From Microbacteriaceae bacterium (GTDB taxonomy: Bacteria > Actinomycetota > Actinomycetes > Actinomycetales > Microbacteriaceae), in the NCBI GenBank assembly GCA_947454285.1, contig CANGJO010000010.1, positions 1 to 17,997 of the forward strand: a stretch of 17,997 bases of DNA, in the 5' to 3' direction. A model generated the notes under the pieces. That model was not told the origin of the DNA, searched no databases, and saw only the letters and a list, made by a program, of their open reading frames with translations. Positions 14,646 through 17,997 of this stretch are shown here, piece by piece. Each line of letters opens with the position of its first letter. Position 1 is the stretch's first letter. The translations under genes were made by a program, and so were the position numbers.

Positions 14646-16052
14646 ATGAATGCAAACACCGGCTCTAACGCTCTATGGGGCAGTCGCTTCGAGGGCGGCC
14701 CGTCGGATGCGCTAGTCGCACTTAGTCGCTCAGTGCACTTCGACTGGCGTCTAGCTGCCTACGACATCGCTGGTACCCGCGCTCACATCAAGGCACTCCA
14801 GTCAGCCGGTTACCTAACCGTGGCCGAACTTGAAAAAATTGACCGCAGCCTCGTTGAACTTCTTGATCGTGTCGAAAAGGGTAGCTTCCAAGCAAAGCCA
14901 ACCGATGAAGACGTTCACTCTGCTCTCGAGCGTGGTCTAATCGAAATCGCCGGCGTTGAATTGGGTGGCAAGGTTCGTGCCGGTCGCAGCCGCAACGACC
15001 AAATCGCAACTTTGATCCGCACCTACCTGCTTGACCAGGCCGTGATCATTCGCGACCAGGTAACTCAGCTGGTTGAGGTCTTGGTTTCTCGCGCCGAGGA
15101 GCACCTTGGCGTGGCAATGCCAGGCCGCACCCACTTTCAGCACGCGCAGCCGGTTCAGCTTTCTCACCACCTGCTTGCTCACGCGTGGCCATTGGTCCGC
15201 GACCTTGAGCGCCTAGAAGACTGGCGCAAGCGTGCCAACCTTTCTCCATACGGAGCGGGGGCGCTTGCCGGAAACACCCTTGGCCTAGACCCAAACTTGG
15301 TGGCGCGCGAGTTAGGACTTGCCGGCCCAACCCAAAACTCAATCGACGCCACCGCTAGCCGCGACGTGGTTGCCGAATTCTCATTCATCACTACCCTGAT
15401 CGGCATCAACCTGTCCCGATTCTCAGAAGAGATCATCATCTGGGCCAGCGCCGAGTTCAACTACGTCAAGCTGCACGACGCCTACTCAACCGGGTCGTCG
15501 ATCATGCCGCAAAAGAAGAACCCCGATATCGCCGAGCTTGCTCGCGGTAAGGCTGGCCGCCTAATTGGTGACCTAACCGGCCTGCTGGCTACCCTCAAGG
15601 GTCTGCCTTTGGCTTACAACCGTGACCTACAAGAAGACAAAGAGCCAGTATTCGATGCCGTTGACACTCTCACTGTGCTGCTACCAGCCTTTACCGGAAT
15701 GGTTGCGACCTTGGAATTCAACCGCAACCGCCTTGAACTGCTTGCGCCAGCGGGCTTCTCGCTAGCAACAGACGTGGCCGAGTGGCTAGTCAAGCAAAAA
15801 GTTGCCTTCCGCGATGCCCACGAGATAACCGGCAAGCTTGTTTCATACTGCGAGCAGCACAACCTTGAACTTCACGAGGTGCCAGATGCCGAGATGGCTG
15901 CCATCTCACCGGCACTTACCCCAGATGTTCGCGATGTTCTTACCGTTGGCGGCTCAATCAAGGCCCGCGCCGGAGCAGGTGGCACCGCGCTTCCTCGCGT
16001 GCTCGAGCAAATTTCGGCACTTCGCAAAATTGCCCCAAAGCGTGAGGCCTAA
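14646..16052 (+). CDS. argH: Argininosuccinate lyase
   Basis: The last enzyme of arginine synthesis, splitting argininosuccinate into arginine and fumarate; a homotetramer of the fumarase/aspartase superfamily. The 468 residues start with LWGSRFEGGPSD. They carry GRSRNDQ (113-119), THFQHAQPV with the catalytic H163 region (162-170), and the signature GSSIMPQKKNPD (283-294) holding the catalytic serine loop. ATG 14646 follows the -10-like TAAGAT and appears leaderless. The partner argininosuccinate synthase, argG, is not in the window. tyrS starts 2 nt after the stop codon, so argH and tyrS are probably cotranscribed. Confidence 0.97.
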   Translation: MNANTGSNALWGSRFEGGPSDALVALSRSVHFDWRLAAYDIAGTRAHIKALQSAGYLTVAELEKIDRSLVELLDRVEKGSFQAKPTDEDVHSALERGLIEIAGVELGGKVRAGRSRNDQIATLIRTYLLDQAVIIRDQVTQLVEVLVSRAEEHLGVAMPGRTHFQHAQPVQLSHHLLAHAWPLVRDLERLEDWRKRANLSPYGAGALAGNTLGLDPNLVARELGLAGPTQNSIDATASRDVVAEFSFITTLIGINLSRFSEEIIIWASAEFNYVKLHDAYSTGSSIMPQKKNPDIAELARGKAGRLIGDLTGLLATLKGLPLAYNRDLQEDKEPVFDAVDTLTVLLPAFTGMVATLEFNRNRLELLAPAGFSLATDVAEWLVKQKVAFRDAHEITGKLVSYCEQHNLELHEVPDAEMAAISPALTPDVRDVLTVGGSIKARAGAGGTALPRVLEQISALRKIAPKREA

Positions 16053-16054
16053 AC

Positions 16055-17350
16055 GTGACTAACGCTGCCCTAAAGACTCAGTCAAACGACCCAAGTTTCA
16101 AAGATCTGCTCGATGAACTGCAGTGGCGCGGTCTGGTTGCCCTAAACACCGATGAAGATGCCCTGCGCAAGGCTCTCAACGAGACCAAGATCACCTATTA
16201 CATTGGCTTCGACCCAACCGCGCCAAGCCTGCACCTGGGCAACCTGGTTCAGCTGCTAATCATGCGCCGGCTTCAGCTGGCCGGCCACAAGCCACTAGCC
16301 CTGATCGGTGGTTCAACCGGTCTGGTTGGCGACCCACGCCCAACCGCCGAGCGCACTCTAAATACCAAAGAGACAGTGAGCGAGTGGGTAGAGAAGCTGG
16401 GCAAGCAGGCTTCACGATTCCTTTCTTTCGAGGGGGATAACCCGGCCCGCCTGGTCAACAACCTTGACTGGACGGCGCCGCTTAGTGCGATTGACTTCCT
16501 TCGCGACATCGGTAAGTACTTCCGTGTTGGCACAATGCTCAGCAAAGATGCGGTTTCTGCCCGTCTGAACTCTGAGCACGGCATTAGCTACACCGAATTC
16601 AGCTACCAGATCCTTCAGGGCTACGACTACCTAGAGCTTTTCCGCCGCTATGACTGCACCCTGCAGATGGGTGGCAGTGACCAGTGGGGCAACCTGACTT
16701 CAGGCACAGACCTAATCCGCAAGGTCGAGGGTAAATCTGTACATATTCTGGCCACCCCGCTAATCACCAACAGCGACGGCCAAAAGTTCGGAAAGTCAGA
16801 GGGTAACGCGGTTTGGCTAGATGCCGAGTTCACCAGTCCCTATGCCTTCTACCAGTTCTGGCTAAACGTCGACGACGCCGATGTAATCGATCGCCTAAAG
16901 GTTTTCACCTTCCTTACCAAGGCAGAAATCGAGGACTTGGCCAAGCAGACCGCCGAGGCGCCGCACCTTCGTGCCGCCCAAAAGCGTCTGGCTCTAGAAG
17001 TCACGACTTTGGTCCACTCAGCTCAGGCGGCTCAGGCAGCAATCGACGCCTCTGCCGCACTGTTCGGCCAGGGCGATCTAGCTGCCCTAGACATCGATAC
17101 TTTGCAGTCAGCACTGGGGGAGTTGCCTAATACTCAGGCCGCAATCGGAACCCCGATAACCCAGCTTTTGATTGAAACCGGACTAGTAGACAGCATTTCT
17201 GCTGGACGACGTGCAATTAAAGAGGGCGGTGTTTACGTAAATAATGAAAAAATTATTGACGAGGCCGCAGTTTTGAACGATCTTTTGCACTCAAAGTTCG
17301 CTGTTTTGCGCCGTGGAAAGAAGACCTTAGCTGGCGTATTCGCCTTATAA
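16055..17350 (+). CDS. tyrS: Tyrosyl-tRNA synthetase
   Basis: A class I dimeric synthetase that charges tRNA-Tyr. The 431-residue protein has a HIGH-type motif HLGN (60-63, in DPTAPSLHLGNL), the tyrosine-site segment GGSDQWGN (206-213) and a KMSKS-type motif KFGKS (244-248). It ends in a C-terminal S4 RNA-binding domain (about 365-431, with SISAGRRAIKEGGVYVNN) that holds the tRNA. KFGKS and overall length fit the common bacterial TyrS form. The GTG start at 16055 has GAGG (16044-16047) at 7-nt spacing, inside the argH end. Nothing resembling a T-box or a strong terminator is visible. The rRNA operon control region follows. Confidence 0.97.
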   Translation: MTNAALKTQSNDPSFKDLLDELQWRGLVALNTDEDALRKALNETKITYYIGFDPTAPSLHLGNLVQLLIMRRLQLAGHKPLALIGGSTGLVGDPRPTAERTLNTKETVSEWVEKLGKQASRFLSFEGDNPARLVNNLDWTAPLSAIDFLRDIGKYFRVGTMLSKDAVSARLNSEHGISYTEFSYQILQGYDYLELFRRYDCTLQMGGSDQWGNLTSGTDLIRKVEGKSVHILATPLITNSDGQKFGKSEGNAVWLDAEFTSPYAFYQFWLNVDDADVIDRLKVFTFLTKAEIEDLAKQTAEAPHLRAAQKRLALEVTTLVHSAQAAQAAIDASAALFGQGDLAALDIDTLQSALGELPNTQAAIGTPITQLLIETGLVDSISAGRRAIKEGGVYVNNEKIIDEAAVLNDLLHSKFAVLRRGKKTLAGVFAL

Positions 17351-17457
17351 ACAAAGGCAACCAGCACCATAGGCACCAGCAAATTCAATCGCTGAATGGG
17401 CCGTGAACAACTGGCAAAAAAACATTAAAGATTTTTCGTAAAAATGCCCATTTGGAT

Positions 17458-17486
17458 TTGACTTCATCGTTATATGAACGTAATGT
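17458..17486 (+). promoter_or_regulatory. rRNA promoter candidate P1
   Basis: TTGACT (17458-17463), a 17-nt spacer and TAATGT (17481-17486) match a housekeeping-sigma promoter, with an A/T-rich stretch upstream. The predicted start is near 17493, and the transcript would begin with the branched fold at 17495-17544. Confidence 0.6.
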
Positions 17487-17573
17487 AGACACTCGTTGCC
17501 CAAAGTTTGGAACCTTCTGCTTAGAAGTCCGGCTCAAGAGCAACAAATCCTAAGAAATAAAGGCGTTCAGGCC

Positions 17574-17602
17574 TTGTTTGCCTGTGCTTTTGTCTCTAAG
17601 AT
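17574..17602 (+). promoter_or_regulatory. rRNA promoter candidate P2 (weaker)
   Basis: TTGTTT (17574-17579), a 17-nt spacer and TAAGAT (17597-17602). The -10 matches TATAAT at 4 of 6 positions; the -35 is poor. It overlaps a small hairpin, CAGGC-N7-GCCTG (17568-17584). Confidence 0.35.
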
Positions 17603-17638
17603 TTAAACCTCTTATCACGAAAATTTCGTTGTGACTAT

Positions 17639-17666
17639 TTGACACGCGGAAAATTTATGGTAAGTT
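17639..17666 (+). promoter_or_regulatory. Main rRNA promoter candidate P3
   Basis: A perfect TTGACA (17639-17644), a 16-nt spacer and TAAGTT (17661-17666), with a start predicted near 17672-17673. Directly upstream is an A/T-rich palindrome, ACGAAA-A-TTTCGT (17617-17629), in UP-element position. It is the closest promoter to the boxA-like element and the conserved leader block. Confidence 0.7.
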
Positions 17667-17674
17667 TGTGAAGT

Positions 17675-17686
17675 TGCTCTGTAGAC
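17675..17686 (+). promoter_or_regulatory. boxA-like antitermination element
   Basis: TGCTCTGTAGAC matches eight of the first nine bases of the E. coli rrn boxA (TGCTCTTTAACA) and lies right after the P3 start. In rrn operons boxA recruits NusB-NusE so that RNA polymerase passes terminators. Confidence 0.5.
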
Positions 17687-17720
17687 CATCGCGAGAGAAA
17701 TCCGCAGACGCATCCGATCC

Positions 17721-17740
17721 TTGAGAACTCAACAGTGTGC
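17721..17740 (+). promoter_or_regulatory. Conserved actinobacterial 16S leader block (TTGAGAACTCAA plus CAGTGTGC)
   Basis: The perfect palindrome TTGAGAACTCAA (17721-17732) followed by CAGTGTGC matches the block known from rrn leaders of mycobacteria and other actinobacteria, which is associated with antitermination and pre-rRNA processing. Confidence 0.75.
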
Positions 17741-17751
17741 ACTATGTCGAT

Positions 17752-17768
17752 ACCAAGAACCTCTTGGT
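17752..17768 (+). repeat. Leader hairpin 1
   Basis: ACCAAGA-ACC-TCTTGGT is a perfect 7-bp stem with a 3-nt loop in the 16S leader, directly abutting the next palindrome. Confidence 0.7.
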
Positions 17769-17788
17769 TATTTAGGCTTGCCTAAATA
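17769..17788 (+). repeat. Leader hairpin 2
   Basis: TATTTAGGC-TT-GCCTAAATA is a perfect inverted repeat with 9-bp arms and a 2-nt centre. Its core GGCTTGCC is the reverse complement of the GGCAAGCC core in the palindrome before hisC. Confidence 0.7.
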
Positions 17789-17811
17789 GTCAGAGAAAAT
17801 ATTGGATTAGA

Positions 17812-17830
17812 CAGATTGTCAGACAATCTG
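17812..17830 (+). repeat. Leader hairpin 3, overlapping an alternative hairpin
   Basis: CAGATTGTC-A-GACAATCTG is a perfect 9+1+9 inverted repeat. Its right arm is also used in an alternative stem, TCTGA-TTTAG-TCAGA (17827-17841), so the two folds cannot both form fully. Confidence 0.7.
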
Positions 17831-17852
17831 ATTTAGTCAGATCAAACTAATG

Positions 17853-17876
17853 CCCCCATTTTCCGGGGGTTTTGTT
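17853..17876 (+). terminator. Terminator-like hairpin in the 16S leader
   Basis: CCCCC (17853-17857), a 7-nt loop and GGGGG (17865-17869) are followed by TTTTGTT. This has the layout of a rho-independent terminator, yet it lies downstream of all promoter candidates and about 35 nt before the mature 16S start. It may be bypassed by antitermination, or it may be a processing structure. Confidence 0.5.
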
Positions 17877-17909
17877 AAGTTTGCCTCTTGCTTGCAAGGG
17901 GCTATTAAC
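17874..17909 (+). repeat. Hairpin abutting the 16S 5' end
   Basis: CCTCTTG (17884-17890), loop CTTG and CAAGGGG (17895-17901) give a 7-bp stem with one G-U pair. An outer GTTAA/TTAAC (17874-17878 with 17905-17909) encloses it. It ends 1-2 nt before the expected 16S start and may help 5' maturation. Confidence 0.5.
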
Positions 17910-17910
17910 T

Positions 17911-17997
17911 TTTACGGAGAGTTTGATCCTGGCTCAGGACGAACGCTGGCGGCGTGCTTAACACATGCAAGTCGAACGATGAAGCCGGAGCTTGCTC
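17911..17997 (+). rRNA. rrs: 16S ribosomal RNA, 5' portion (truncated by the window end)
   Basis: GAGTTTGATCCTGGCTCAGG and the following GACGAACGCTGGCGGCGTGC are universal 16S 5' sequences (the 27F priming site and helix 1-2 region). By alignment with E. coli, position 9 of 16S falls at 17919, so the mature 5' end is near 17911. The AACACATGCAAGTCGAACGATGAAG context fits Microbacteriaceae. The rest of the gene lies outside the window. Confidence 0.98.

Larger units (their letters stand above)
17351..17910 (+). promoter_or_regulatory. Non-coding rRNA operon control region and 16S leader
   Basis: These 560 bp hold no convincing ORF. An AT-rich tract (17417-17445) lies just upstream of the first promoter candidate and resembles an UP element. 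AATGGGC (17395-17401) and GCCCATT (17446-17452) form a 7-bp inverted repeat around it. Three promoter candidates, a boxA-like element, the conserved TTGAGAACTCAA block and at least four consecutive hairpins follow, listed separately. Several stacked promoters and a structured leader are normal for actinobacterial rrn operons. Confidence 0.85.

Noticed and set aside
15046..15342. Long antisense open frames within argH and other genes
   Set aside because: These are shadows of the real coding frame in moderately GC-rich genes; they have no ribosome-binding site or recognisable domain.
17351..17457. Intrinsic terminator after tyrS
   Set aside because: ATTCA-N5-TGAAT (17383-17397) and ATTTTT-CGT-AAAAAT (17430-17444) are weak A/T stems without a U-run after a GC stem, so I cannot support a terminator call.
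17769..17788. Iron-box (DtxR/IdeR) operator
   Set aside because: TTAGGCTTGCCTAA resembles the inner part of the box, but the full 19-bp spacing is wrong and the site lies within a transcribed rRNA leader among other hairpins, so an RNA structure is more likely.

Overview
This window is a stretch of ordinary chromosome from a moderate-GC actinobacterium, most likely a member of Microbacteriaceae (possibly the small freshwater 'Luna' type; that narrower placement is inference). The evidence is a PriA-type HisA, a DUF1844 gene next to infC-rpmI-rplT, an actinobacterial LexA box beside a LysM gene, a conserved TTGAGAACTCAA block in the 16S rRNA leader, and a 16S 5' end that looks microbacterial. 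There is no sign of a mobile element, CRISPR array or prophage.

Layout. (1) 1-335: an SOS box and a short membrane-anchored LysM protein of the DivS/ChiZ/YneA type; lexA would be expected divergently just outside the left edge. (2) 355-4347: a near-perfect palindrome, then a histidine operon hisC-hisB-hisH-priA followed by an SseB-family gene. hisD is not upstream. (3) 4351-4689, minus strand: a DUF1844 gene, convergent with the SseB gene. (4) 4716-6126: infC-rpmI-rplT (IF3, L35, L20) behind a 160-nt structured leader. The leader also reads as a 52-codon leaderless ORF that stops 3 nt before infC, and infC itself appears to start at AUC. (5) 6133-10526: a TrmH/SpoU rRNA methyltransferase with a terminator-like hairpin inside its first codons, then pheS-pheT. 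(6) 10555-16052: arginine genes argC-argJ-argB-argF-argH; argD, argR and argG are absent from the cluster. (7) 16055-17350: tyrS. (8) 17351-17910: a non-coding rRNA control region with three candidate promoters, a boxA-like element and a chain of hairpins, including a terminator-like one just before the gene. (9) 17911-17997: the first 87 nt of 16S rRNA, cut by the window edge.

Functionally the window combines amino-acid biosynthesis (His, Arg), translation (IF3, L35, L20, PheRS, TyrRS, 16S rRNA, an rRNA methylase) and one SOS-controlled division gene. All coding frames look intact. The points most worth checking are regulatory: the AUC start of infC with its leaderless upstream ORF, the hairpin embedded in the methyltransferase gene, and the structured rRNA leader.
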